The position numbers and the translations under genes are program-made. From Microvirga antarctica (GTDB lineage: Bacteria > Pseudomonadota > Alphaproteobacteria > Rhizobiales > Beijerinckiaceae), in the NCBI RefSeq assembly GCF_017921815.1, contig NZ_JAGEMM010000002.1:682001-746000 (forward strand): a stretch of DNA of 64,000 bases, written 5' to 3'. Below, piece by piece: positions 30,363-40,200 of this stretch; positions within the stretch are counted from its first letter, which is position 1; the number at the start of each line of letters is the position of its first letter. The notes beneath the pieces are model-generated. The model did not search any database, was not told the DNA's origin, and saw nothing but the letters and a program-made list of their open reading frames with translations.

Positions 30363-33300
30363 ATGGCCAAGTCGCGCAATCCTTCCTCGCAGTTCCTCGA
30401 CGATGCAGCAGCAGTCGCAGCGGCACCCGATGAAATGGCCACCGTCGGTGTCCCGAACGGAGAGAATGTGGTTCCGCCGCTCGCCGTTGATGGGCCGACA
30501 AAGAGTGCGCATTCCACGGACTGGGTCGCTGCGAGCAGCGACACCGTCACGACGCCCGCAGGCCCGGCCAATCCATCTGTCCCGGCTCCCCCAAACGCCA
30601 CTGACCGCTCTCACATCGTCGGTGTCGACGGGCTGGAAGATTACCTGTCCGAGAAGAGGTCCTACGATTTCGGCGATGATCACTTGATCAACACGGCAGC
30701 CATCCACGGGAGCCACGATGACGGCCATGACCCAGACGCCGGTTCCGACGGCAATCGCCGCGCCTCGACGGATGGTGCTGGAGACGGGGGACTGGGCGAC
30801 CTGGATACCTCTGTCGCAGACGCGCACAAGCCGGTTGATCACCATGCCTGGGAAGACGAGACTTCCTCGGCCGTCGATGCTCTTCAGTATGGTTTCGCTC
30901 GCAAGGTCGCCGACGAATTCAATGACCCGGCGTTCAGAGAGAACAATCAGCTTTCTGGACCCGATCTCTGGCATGATCATTCTCGTGTGCGAGGTTCAGC
31001 CGAGAACTATAGCAGTTCTGGCGGTGCGTATAATGATCAAAATTACCTAGAAAAATCTGAATATAATTATCATGTTGCTCAGTTTCAAATTGAGGTTCAA
31101 TCAGTTCAGCCAGCAGAAATAAATCATCTTTCAACCAATTTTTACAGTGATGATCATTCGAGATTAGTAACGGCTCCGACCGCTGATGATTTCATCACGG
31201 AGTTCAGTCAAAGCGCTTCTTGGTCTCAGCCTGTTCTCGGGACTGAAGGCGCAGACACGTTAGACGGTCGGTCTCTGCCCTTCATAGATGGCACCTACGT
31301 TTTTTACGGCTATGGCGGAGCTGATCTCATTATCGGCACATCATCCAGCGACTCTATACTCGGCGGTGAGGGAGGTGACATATTCATCGGACGTGGGGGC
31401 TACGATACGATCAGCGGCGGGAATGGAAAGGATTTCATTTCATATCTATATGACGGCGGTAGCTATGGAGTCCTAGTCAACTTATCCGGCCAAGATTTCG
31501 GGCTGTCAAACGGCAACGTCTTGCACACGAACCAGATCCTCGACAGCTACGTTGCTATGGACACTGTCGATAGCGTCGAGATGTTTGGCGGAACCAACAT
31601 CGCGGATTATTTTCTTGCTACCAGCTACACGGGCGGCCCTCTCGTGTTCTTTGGCTATGGCGGCAATGACACGATGCAAGGTGGTGAGGCCTGGAGTGGC
31701 GACACGATCGACGGCGGGAACGGTGCGGACCTGATTTACGGCAATGGTGGCGATGACGTCCTTTACGCTTCTCAAGGCACCAACGACCAAGCCATCGATA
31801 CGTTGTACGGCGGCGACGGATACGATTTCCTGATCGGCGACGCATGGGACCTGTTGTATGGCGAGGGCCAAGGCAACACCCTCCAGGGGGGGATCGCCGT
31901 CTATACCGGGGCTGATCCTATCAGCGTCGATCTTGCAAACGGCATCGCGCTCCACGGCGGCTATCAGGATGTTTTGATTTCCCTCTCTGGAGTAAATGGC
32001 GGTTCCGGAAACGATACGTTCATCTCTGGAACCTACGACGTCACCATTAATGGCGGCGCTGGCAACGACACCTTTTATGGAAGCGCTGCCAACGACACCT
32101 TCAGGGGCGAAGCAGGCTATGACATCTTCTTCGCATCGGGCGGCAACGACTATTACCAAGGCGGTTCAGGTGGCGGGGATGTGGGCGGCGCAGTCGATTA
32201 CAGCGGCTGGACACGTGGAATCACAGGCGATCTCCAGGTGGGATCAATCAACAAAGGCGACGGGCACCTTGATCTGCTCCAATACATCTACGACATCGCG
32301 GGGACAAGTTTCGACGATGCTATCGCGGCTCAAGACTTGGACGTCAGCAACTGGTTGGCGGGGATGTCCGGCAATGACACGCTTGATGGCCGCGGCGGCG
32401 ACGATCGACTCTATGGCGGCGCCGGCAACGATTTACTTCTGGGCGGAAGCGGCAACGATCAACTCGATGGTGGCTCGGAGAATGACGTGCTCGATGGCGG
32501 TACGGGCGCCGATACGATGGACGGAGGCGAGGGATCCGATGTCTACTACGTGGACGATGTAGGCGATGTCATCATCGAGCAGGGCGTTCAGGGCCGGGAT
32601 ACAGTCTATACGAGCATCAACTATTCGCTAACGAGCCAAGGGCTCGATGATGCCATTGCGACGGGCACCTCTGCGGTCTCCCTCACGGGCAACACCAACA
32701 ATAACGCTCTCACGGGTAACGCTTCCGCAAATACGCTGGATGGCGGCGCGGGCTCGGACACGCTGGATGGCGGCAGCGGCAATGACAGTTTGCTCGGCGG
32801 CAGCGAGGCGGACTCCCTCCTCGGCGGTGACGGAAACGACACGCTCAACGGCGGGACCGGGGCCGACACTCTGGACGGCGGGAGCCAGAACGACAGCCTG
32901 ATGGGCGGGACTGGCAACGACATGCTCCGCGGGGGCGACGGCACCGATACGTTTGACTATACGGCCGGCAACACGGTCGCTGGCGCGACCGGCGTCGATA
33001 CGATGATCGGCGGCAATGGCGACGATACCTATTACATCGACGATCTCAATGACGTGGTAAGCGAGTTCAACGGAACGGGCGGCGGAGCGAACGACACCGT
33101 CTATATTTCCGTCGCCAATTACGATGCGCGCAAGGTCGATCCTCTCACGTCGTCGATCGAGCACGTGATTTTTGTCGGCAACGGCAGTCTCAATTATGCG
33201 CCGACCACGCCTGTCGCGATCGACACGGGGAACTTCGCGCTCGCCATCAACGAGAACGCGACCGGCGCAGTCGCCAAGATGAACTCCGTCGATACCGATG

Positions 33301-36300
33301 GAAAGATGGGACCGCTGCGCTATCACCTCGTCGATGATTTCAACAAGACGTTCTCTATTGACCCCGTCTCGGGTGTCATCACGCTCTTGAAGACGATCAA
33401 CTATGAGGATGACGCCACGTTTGGCCTCATTATTGCCAACAGGGGCACCCCGCAGGAGCAGAGATACTTCAATCTCCAGGTCTATTCGGCCGAATCCTCG
33501 GCTGACCCAGCAGCTCTCCAATCCGACACGACGACGATCAAGATCCTGATCAACGACGTCAACGAGGCGCCCAACACCATTCGCGTCGCAAATGCGACGC
33601 AGCTCACGCTGCCGGAAAACACGACGTCTCTCGGCACGTTGTCAGCCATCGATCCTGACTCGGATGCGCTGTCATGGTCGCTGGACGCGTCCAACCCGGC
33701 CAACATCCTCGACATTTTCACAATTGCCTCGAACGGCGCCGGCGGCTTTCAGCTCAGCGCCAAGCCGTTCGCCTTGAACTTTGAAGATCCCTTGATCAAA
33801 AATGACACCGGGGGGAGCTACTATATTGTCAAGGTGAAGGTGACCGATGTTCCGACGGGGGGCAAGACGCCGCTGTCGGTCACGCAGGATATCAAGATCT
33901 ATGTGACGGACGTGAACGATCCGCCGTCAGCGCCCAGCCTGAAGGTTGGTGGCACCGTCAGCGAAGACGCCGGAGGCGGTTCGTTCGTCGGCGAACTGAC
34001 GGCAACCGATCCGGACGGGAACGCGGTTGGATTCACCTTCGCGAACGCAAAGGCGGGCAGCCTCGGAACCATCAGTGCAGATGGCCGCTTCGAAATTCTC
34101 CCCAACGGCAAGATTGTCGTCGCACAGAACGCCAATCTCGACGTCAGGCAAGATACGCCAACCTCATACAACATTATCTCGAAGGATACGCTGGGGGCGT
34201 CGACGACGGGTTCCGTCATTCTGACCATCACTTACGTCAACCACGAACCGGGCCAACCTTCCTTGGCGGGCGGATCTGTGCTTGAGACTGCCGGGCCGGG
34301 AGCCTTTGTCGGAACCTTGTCAGCCACCGATGTGGATGGCGATGCCGTCACGTATCAATTCACGAATGCGAAAGCGGGCAGCCTCGGCAAGCTCAGCGCC
34401 GACGGGCGCTACGAGATCAAGCCGGACGGGACGATCGTCGTTGCCCAGGGCGCGAACTTGTCGGTCGATGACGATACGCCCACGGCCTATGGAATCAGTG
34501 CCATCGATTCTCATCTTGGGATCACGACAGGCCTCGTCACGATCACCATCACCAATGTGAATCACGCTCCCAATGCCCCAAGCTGGGCGGGCGGATCGAT
34601 TCTTGAAACTGCCATCAGCGGCAGCCCCGTGGGCACGCTGACGTCGACCGATCTGGACGGCGATGCGGTGCACTTTGTCTTCGCCGACGCAAAAGCAGGG
34701 TCACTCGGCAAGATCAGCAAGGATGGGTTGTTCGAGATCCTCGCGGATGGGCGTGTTGTCGTCGCCCAGAACGCGGATATTCACGTGCAGGACGCCACAT
34801 CCCTGAACTACGATGTGCTTGCCGTCGATAGGCATAACGACACCACGCCCGGTTCCATCCGGATCGACATCGACAACGTCAACAACGCGCCAACTGCGCC
34901 AGTTTTGACGCGTGGCACCGTATCCGAAACCGCAACCGGGGGGGCGGCCGTCGGAGCCTTGTCGGCGACTGATGTGGACGGCGATTTTTCCGAATTCATT
35001 TTCGCCGACGCGAAGGTCAATTCCAACGGTCGCATCAGTGCGGATGGGCATTTCGAGATCCTCGACGATGGCTCCATCGTGGTAGCGGTCGGAGCCGACC
35101 TGACGGTCAACAGGAACACGACCGTCCCGTATGAGGTCATTGCGGTCGACACGCACGGTGGAACCACCCACAGCGTCGTGTCCATCCAGATCCTTGACAC
35201 CAATCCGGCCAATGTGCGTCCCGATTCATTGAAGTTCAGCGATACGACAATCGAGGCGACCGTCGCGGAGAACCTGCGTGGCGTTAACATCGGCACGCTC
35301 GTTGGTCACGATCCGGACAATGCGGAAACGAGCCTGAAGTATAAACTTCTGGCTGATCCCAGCGGAAGGTTTGAGGTCGTCGGCAATGTCCTCAAGTTGA
35401 AGGAATGGGCGGCTCTCGATTGGGACTCGCTTCCGGCGGACCATAAGTTCTACGAAGTCAGCGTTAGCGTCACTGATCCGCAGGGCCTGTCGTTTGATCA
35501 ACTCTTCAAGATCAAAGTTGGCGATGATCCGGCAGACGCGCTCAACCACAACCCGACCAGCCTGACCTTCGTGTCACAGAGAACCGAGGCGACCATCGAA
35601 GGGGGTATCGACGGAGCGATCGTAGGATTGCTCATCGGCACCGACCCGGATGCCAACGATCTCGGGCTGCTGCGGTACGAAATTCTGTCCGACGGCACGC
35701 ACAAGTTCGATCTATCGCCGACAACAGGGCTGTTGAAGCTCAAGGACAACGAGCAGCTGGCCAACGGCGACTACCACGTCACCGTGCGCGAATGGGATGC
35801 CCATGGCGGGTTCTTCGATCAGGAACTCACCGTTCATATCGTGCCGACAAGCGCGTTGAATCATAAGCCTCACATCGACGTTAAGCCACAGGGCAACACC
35901 ACCTGGTCGATCGATGACGTTGGCACGGTTGCGCCATTCCGCGATCTGTTCATTTGGGATGCCGAGGATGACGCTGCGACCCCACCGCACATTATGAGGG
36001 TGGACGTCGTATTCGGGACCGGCGTTGAAGGCGTTTTCGAGAATTTGCCTGACATGAATAACCTTCCGACAGGCGTCAGCTTCTCGTACACGCCGGGCAA
36101 CGGCTTCCTCACTGTCACGGGAACGCGCGACCAGATCAACGCCATTGTGCAGGGGCTTCAGTTCAATCCCACCGATCGTCCGGTTTCCGATGGCCTGCAG
36201 GGCATCAAAATGACCGTCATGGCGATCGACTCGGAAGGCTTGATGGAAGCCAAGGACGTGACAGTTCGCGTCACATCGACCGGCCTGCAGAACAATTCCC

Positions 36301-39300
36301 CGACCGTCGTCGTCGATCCGCAAGGAAAGATCGATTGGTTGGTGGACGACACGTCGACCATCGCGCCCTTCCAGAACCTGACATTCGTCGACCCGGATGC
36401 CACCGACAAGTTGACGGTTCGGGTTTTCCCGAGTGGAGCGGACGGCCACTTCGAGAACGTGCCGGATTCCCTGCACCTGCCGACGGACATCGATTCCATC
36501 GATTATACCGCCGGCATTCTCACCGTGACCGGGACCCAGAGCGCGGTGTCGCTCTTCCTGCGGGGACTCTCCTTCAATCCCGACAATCACGGCGATGCGC
36601 GCGGAACGCATCATACGACCACCTTCGCCGTTGACGTGACCGACGTCCATGGTGCCACCGACGGTATCCAAGTCACGGTGGATGCCACGACAGGCAATCA
36701 CGCGGCGACTGTCACATCCCTCGAAAGCTGGAAAAACCCCGAGGATACGGGGACGGGCATTCCGTTGATGTCCCTCACGGCGGTCGACCAGGATGGCGAC
36801 ACGATCGTGGGCTTCCGTCTCGATAACGACGTGGGCGGGCTCTTTGAAGTCAAGAAGGCCGCGGACGGGTTCTGGTATGTCTACGCGAAGGGCCCGCTGG
36901 ACTACGACAGCGATTCCCGGTTGCACGAAGGTGGGCTGGACGCGGACGGCAAGGTCATCAAATGGTATGAAGCCTCCGTGTCCGTGTTCGACGGTGTGGA
37001 TTGGTCTTCGTCACAGCCGATCAAAATCATCGTCACGGATGTCAACCCTGACAACACCGCCCCCGAAATCAGGGTCGCAGTGAACGGCACAGCGGAATGG
37101 CACATTGAGGACACAGATATCGTCGCGCCCTTCCGCGACCTGATTATTTTTGATGCGGAAGATAGCGTCAGCGGTGGCACGATGTCCGTCCATATCGAAC
37201 TGAGCAATGGAACCAGCGAGGCTGGCACCTACATTCTACCGGACCCGACCGCATACTCGGTTGTCCTGACGTCTGACCCGAACAGCGGCTCCGATGATCC
37301 ATTTATGCTGGACCTACGGGGCACCGCTGAGAACATCACCGCCTACCTGAACGCGGTGCGCTTCAACCCCGTCAACCACCCAGATCAAGTCGGGCAGGTC
37401 GAGCACAACGACTTCAGCATTCAGGTCACCGATTCCAAAAACGGCACCGCCATCAAGCACGTGACGGTTGACGCCACTGCGTCTGGCAATGCGGTGGACA
37501 ACGCGGCGCCGGTGATCACCATCGCCGGGGATGGCAAGACGGGTGCGACGGACCGCGGTGGCGAGGTCAACCCGTTCCTCAACAAGGTGACGATCAGCGA
37601 TGCCAATGCGGACGACATCCTGACGGTGACGATCTCGTTCAAGGACGATGACGGCACGTTGGGCGGTCTGACGACCATGCCGCTTGGCCACAAGGACGGT
37701 CAGACGATCACCTACACGTTCAGCGGAACGGCGGCTGAGATTAAGGAGATCCTCGATCATCTCACCTTTGATCCGAAGGACCGGGATGCGTCGAGCCCGG
37801 ATCCGATCGCCACGACCTTCACCATCACGGTGAACGACATTCACCACCCGTTCCCCGCGACCGACAGCCACATCCAGGTGGTCACCACGGTCAACGGCCC
37901 GAGCACCAACGACACCATCTGGCTCGTCAACAGCCAGAGCGACATCGATTTGGTCATCGAACCGCTCGACCAGGCGGTTGGTGGGTTCGACAAGGTGATC
38001 GTATCGATCAACACGTATGTCCTCGACAACACGATCGGCGTCGAGACCATCGAGGCTGCGGGATCCGTCCTTAACGGCATCAGCCTGACGGGCAACAACC
38101 TCGCCAACACGATCATCGGCAGCAAATTCGGCGACATGCTCGATGGCGGCGGCGTCGGGGGCGAGACGGTGGCGGGCAGGCACGACATCCTGCAGGGCGG
38201 TCTGGGCGACGACACCTATGTGGTCCACGATCAGGGCAGCATCATCAACGAGGATGCGGGCGCCGGCACGGGTCACGACACGGTCCAGCTCGTGGGCATG
38301 CACTTCGACGCCGCCTGGAGCAGCTATACGCTGGGCGACAACCTGGAGGTGCTCGATGCCTCCGGCTCCACGGGCGACGTGACCCTCATCGGCAACAATG
38401 AGGACAACCGCATCCTGGGCAACGATGGCGCCAACACCCTCGTCGGCGGCATCGGCAACGACACGCTGGACGGCATCCACGGCAACGGCACGGCCGACAG
38501 CCTGAATGGCGGCGCGGGCAACGACACCTACTTCCTTCACAGCAAGGACGACGTGGTCTCGGAGATCGCCAGCGATGGCACCGATGCGACCGGCCACGAC
38601 ACCGTGCGCTTCGACAACGTGACCTTCGACGCCGCCTGGACGAGCTACACGCTGACCGCCCATGTGGAGGATCTCCAGGCCAGTGGCTCGAGCGGCGAGG
38701 TGACGCTGATCGGCAACGACGAGGCCAACCACATCACGGGCAACGCCCAGGCCAATACCCTGGAGGGCGGGCAGGGCAACGACACGCTCGACGGCGGGGC
38801 GGGTGCTGTCGATCGCCTGGTCGGCGGGATGGGGGATGATCACTACATCGTCCACAACGCCACCGACATCGTGGTGGAGGCAGCCGACGAGGGCGCCGAC
38901 ATCCTCGAGGTGTCGGGCGCCACGGCCTACCACCTGGCGAAGGGCATCAGCATCGAGACCCTGATGGTGTCGCCCACCAGCACAACGGGCGTGCATCTGA
39001 CCGGCAACGACCTCTCGGCAACCCTGCTCGGCGCCGGCGGCGACGATACCCTCGACGGCGGCTTTGACGGCCGCCAACTCCAGCACACGATGAATGGCGG
39101 TGCAGGCAACGACACCTATATCATCACCCAGAAGGGCGACCTCATCGCGGGCGAAAAGGACGGTTCCGGCAGCACGACCGCCAACGGCGATCATGATGTG
39201 GCGTTCCTTTACACCGGTCAGTATGCCGATCAGGCTGATTTTGATCACTGGGCCGATATCTACCGGGCTGCGGGCATTGAGGAAGTCTTCTCGATTGCTG

Positions 39301-40115
39301 GTGTTCCGACGGATACGGCGGACACCGACCCAACGACCGTTCTGCTGTCGGACAACTCGATCCGCGAATACCCGCTGGCAGACACCTTCATTGGCGAGCT
39401 CTCGACGGACAAGGCGGGAAGCTATGTCTACAAGATCGTCACGCGGGACGCTCAAGACAACGAGGTGCTGGTCGATTCGGACGGTCGCTTCAAGATCGTC
39501 GACGGTCAGCTCTTCAATGACACGCGACTGGGTCTCGACTTTGAAACCCAGCGCGATTGGTCCCTCACCATTCGGGTCATGAAGACCGGTCACACGGATC
39601 CGGCTGACTGGCATCTTGACAGCCAACCCTTGACTATCGCGCTGCGTGACGTTGCGGGGGAGAACATCACGGGGTTGGACGCCTCAGAACGTCTGATCGC
39701 CAACATCGGCAATGATGTCATCAAGGGTTTTGGCGGGAACGATACCCTTGGGGGCGGTCTCGGCAAGGACGTGTTGACGGGTGGAACCGGGAACGACTTC
39801 TTCCTCTTCGACAAATCTCCGACTTCTGCCAGTTCGGACACGATCGTTGACTTTACGGCTGGGGAAGACCAACTGCAGTTGAAGGCATCGGTCTTTCGGC
39901 TCGGCGCTGTGCGCGGTGACCTCACTGCAGACAAGTTCATCCTCGGGTCGGATGCCACGCTTGCGACCCAGCGCCTGATCTACGAGAAGACGGCCACTAC
40001 CGCGAAGCTCTACTACGACGCGGATGGCAGCGGGGCGAGCCTCAAGGTCCTGGTCGCACAGTTCACAACCATCAAGCCAACCCTCGGCCTCGCAGACTTC
40101 GATATCATCGCGTAG
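30363..40115 (+). CDS. Giant RTX/cadherin-like secreted protein (A), 3250 aa
   Basis: A single uninterrupted frame; the ATG at 30363 has AGGGGA at 30351-30356. There is no Sec signal. Rough layout: residues 1-290 low-complexity, His/Asp-rich; 290-870 Ca-binding RTX nonapeptides (GGAGNDLLLGGSGNDQLDGG type); 940-1190 and 1620-1830 cadherin-like units; 1190-1620 four tandem units of about 107 residues (APSLKVGGTVSED, QPSLAGGSVLETA, APSWAGGSILETA, APVLTRGTVSETA); 1836-2500 repeated units marked by a W-x-IDD-x4-APF motif; 2510-2910 more RTX blocks; 3106-3250 terminal RTX and a type I secretion-type tail (GNDFFLFD, YYDADGSG, LADFDIIA). Likely a surface adhesin or matrix protein. No exporter genes are in the window. 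The base composition is mosaic, with an AT-rich stretch at 30980-31500. Confidence 0.9.
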   Translation: MAKSRNPSSQFLDDAAAVAAAPDEMATVGVPNGENVVPPLAVDGPTKSAHSTDWVAASSDTVTTPAGPANPSVPAPPNATDRSHIVGVDGLEDYLSEKRSYDFGDDHLINTAAIHGSHDDGHDPDAGSDGNRRASTDGAGDGGLGDLDTSVADAHKPVDHHAWEDETSSAVDALQYGFARKVADEFNDPAFRENNQLSGPDLWHDHSRVRGSAENYSSSGGAYNDQNYLEKSEYNYHVAQFQIEVQSVQPAEINHLSTNFYSDDHSRLVTAPTADDFITEFSQSASWSQPVLGTEGADTLDGRSLPFIDGTYVFYGYGGADLIIGTSSSDSILGGEGGDIFIGRGGYDTISGGNGKDFISYLYDGGSYGVLVNLSGQDFGLSNGNVLHTNQILDSYVAMDTVDSVEMFGGTNIADYFLATSYTGGPLVFFGYGGNDTMQGGEAWSGDTIDGGNGADLIYGNGGDDVLYASQGTNDQAIDTLYGGDGYDFLIGDAWDLLYGEGQGNTLQGGIAVYTGADPISVDLANGIALHGGYQDVLISLSGVNGGSGNDTFISGTYDVTINGGAGNDTFYGSAANDTFRGEAGYDIFFASGGNDYYQGGSGGGDVGGAVDYSGWTRGITGDLQVGSINKGDGHLDLLQYIYDIAGTSFDDAIAAQDLDVSNWLAGMSGNDTLDGRGGDDRLYGGAGNDLLLGGSGNDQLDGGSENDVLDGGTGADTMDGGEGSDVYYVDDVGDVIIEQGVQGRDTVYTSINYSLTSQGLDDAIATGTSAVSLTGNTNNNALTGNASANTLDGGAGSDTLDGGSGNDSLLGGSEADSLLGGDGNDTLNGGTGADTLDGGSQNDSLMGGTGNDMLRGGDGTDTFDYTAGNTVAGATGVDTMIGGNGDDTYYIDDLNDVVSEFNGTGGGANDTVYISVANYDARKVDPLTSSIEHVIFVGNGSLNYAPTTPVAIDTGNFALAINENATGAVAKMNSVDTDGKMGPLRYHLVDDFNKTFSIDPVSGVITLLKTINYEDDATFGLIIANRGTPQEQRYFNLQVYSAESSADPAALQSDTTTIKILINDVNEAPNTIRVANATQLTLPENTTSLGTLSAIDPDSDALSWSLDASNPANILDIFTIASNGAGGFQLSAKPFALNFEDPLIKNDTGGSYYIVKVKVTDVPTGGKTPLSVTQDIKIYVTDVNDPPSAPSLKVGGTVSEDAGGGSFVGELTATDPDGNAVGFTFANAKAGSLGTISADGRFEILPNGKIVVAQNANLDVRQDTPTSYNIISKDTLGASTTGSVILTITYVNHEPGQPSLAGGSVLETAGPGAFVGTLSATDVDGDAVTYQFTNAKAGSLGKLSADGRYEIKPDGTIVVAQGANLSVDDDTPTAYGISAIDSHLGITTGLVTITITNVNHAPNAPSWAGGSILETAISGSPVGTLTSTDLDGDAVHFVFADAKAGSLGKISKDGLFEILADGRVVVAQNADIHVQDATSLNYDVLAVDRHNDTTPGSIRIDIDNVNNAPTAPVLTRGTVSETATGGAAVGALSATDVDGDFSEFIFADAKVNSNGRISADGHFEILDDGSIVVAVGADLTVNRNTTVPYEVIAVDTHGGTTHSVVSIQILDTNPANVRPDSLKFSDTTIEATVAENLRGVNIGTLVGHDPDNAETSLKYKLLADPSGRFEVVGNVLKLKEWAALDWDSLPADHKFYEVSVSVTDPQGLSFDQLFKIKVGDDPADALNHNPTSLTFVSQRTEATIEGGIDGAIVGLLIGTDPDANDLGLLRYEILSDGTHKFDLSPTTGLLKLKDNEQLANGDYHVTVREWDAHGGFFDQELTVHIVPTSALNHKPHIDVKPQGNTTWSIDDVGTVAPFRDLFIWDAEDDAATPPHIMRVDVVFGTGVEGVFENLPDMNNLPTGVSFSYTPGNGFLTVTGTRDQINAIVQGLQFNPTDRPVSDGLQGIKMTVMAIDSEGLMEAKDVTVRVTSTGLQNNSPTVVVDPQGKIDWLVDDTSTIAPFQNLTFVDPDATDKLTVRVFPSGADGHFENVPDSLHLPTDIDSIDYTAGILTVTGTQSAVSLFLRGLSFNPDNHGDARGTHHTTTFAVDVTDVHGATDGIQVTVDATTGNHAATVTSLESWKNPEDTGTGIPLMSLTAVDQDGDTIVGFRLDNDVGGLFEVKKAADGFWYVYAKGPLDYDSDSRLHEGGLDADGKVIKWYEASVSVFDGVDWSSSQPIKIIVTDVNPDNTAPEIRVAVNGTAEWHIEDTDIVAPFRDLIIFDAEDSVSGGTMSVHIELSNGTSEAGTYILPDPTAYSVVLTSDPNSGSDDPFMLDLRGTAENITAYLNAVRFNPVNHPDQVGQVEHNDFSIQVTDSKNGTAIKHVTVDATASGNAVDNAAPVITIAGDGKTGATDRGGEVNPFLNKVTISDANADDILTVTISFKDDDGTLGGLTTMPLGHKDGQTITYTFSGTAAEIKEILDHLTFDPKDRDASSPDPIATTFTITVNDIHHPFPATDSHIQVVTTVNGPSTNDTIWLVNSQSDIDLVIEPLDQAVGGFDKVIVSINTYVLDNTIGVETIEAAGSVLNGISLTGNNLANTIIGSKFGDMLDGGGVGGETVAGRHDILQGGLGDDTYVVHDQGSIINEDAGAGTGHDTVQLVGMHFDAAWSSYTLGDNLEVLDASGSTGDVTLIGNNEDNRILGNDGANTLVGGIGNDTLDGIHGNGTADSLNGGAGNDTYFLHSKDDVVSEIASDGTDATGHDTVRFDNVTFDAAWTSYTLTAHVEDLQASGSSGEVTLIGNDEANHITGNAQANTLEGGQGNDTLDGGAGAVDRLVGGMGDDHYIVHNATDIVVEAADEGADILEVSGATAYHLAKGISIETLMVSPTSTTGVHLTGNDLSATLLGAGGDDTLDGGFDGRQLQHTMNGGAGNDTYIITQKGDLIAGEKDGSGSTTANGDHDVAFLYTGQYADQADFDHWADIYRAAGIEEVFSIAGVPTDTADTDPTTVLLSDNSIREYPLADTFIGELSTDKAGSYVYKIVTRDAQDNEVLVDSDGRFKIVDGQLFNDTRLGLDFETQRDWSLTIRVMKTGHTDPADWHLDSQPLTIALRDVAGENITGLDASERLIANIGNDVIKGFGGNDTLGGGLGKDVLTGGTGNDFFLFDKSPTSASSDTIVDFTAGEDQLQLKASVFRLGAVRGDLTADKFILGSDATLATQRLIYEKTATTAKLYYDADGSGASLKVLVAQFTTIKPTLGLADFDIIA
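33930..35215 (+). repeat. Four tandem cadherin/Ig-like units in protein A
   Basis: Units begin near 33933, 34251, 34575 and 34893 (period about 318-324 bases). Each carries a GGxxxET/ED start, VGxLxATDxDGDAV, FAxAKAGSLGxIS-DG-FEI and I-VVAQxAxL. The copies are clearly diverged at the DNA level, so this array is older than those in proteins B and D. Confidence 0.8.
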
Positions 40116-40200
40116 GGCCGGGGGGCGTCGATTTTGCATCTAGACCATCCATTAAACGAAATGATATAGCATATTCACCTCACGTCCTTGGAGTAGAACC

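Noticed and set aside
31233..32960. Regularly spaced short repeats that could suggest a CRISPR array
   Set aside because: The repeats keep one reading frame and encode GGxGxDxLx nonapeptides; spacers are not unique and no cas genes are present.
37314..39626. A 770-codon open frame on the minus strand inside the giant RTX gene
   Set aside because: It is antisense to the RTX and Ig repeats, repeats with the same period as them, and has no recognisable domain or ribosome site. GC-rich third positions in the sense gene keep the opposite frame free of stops.
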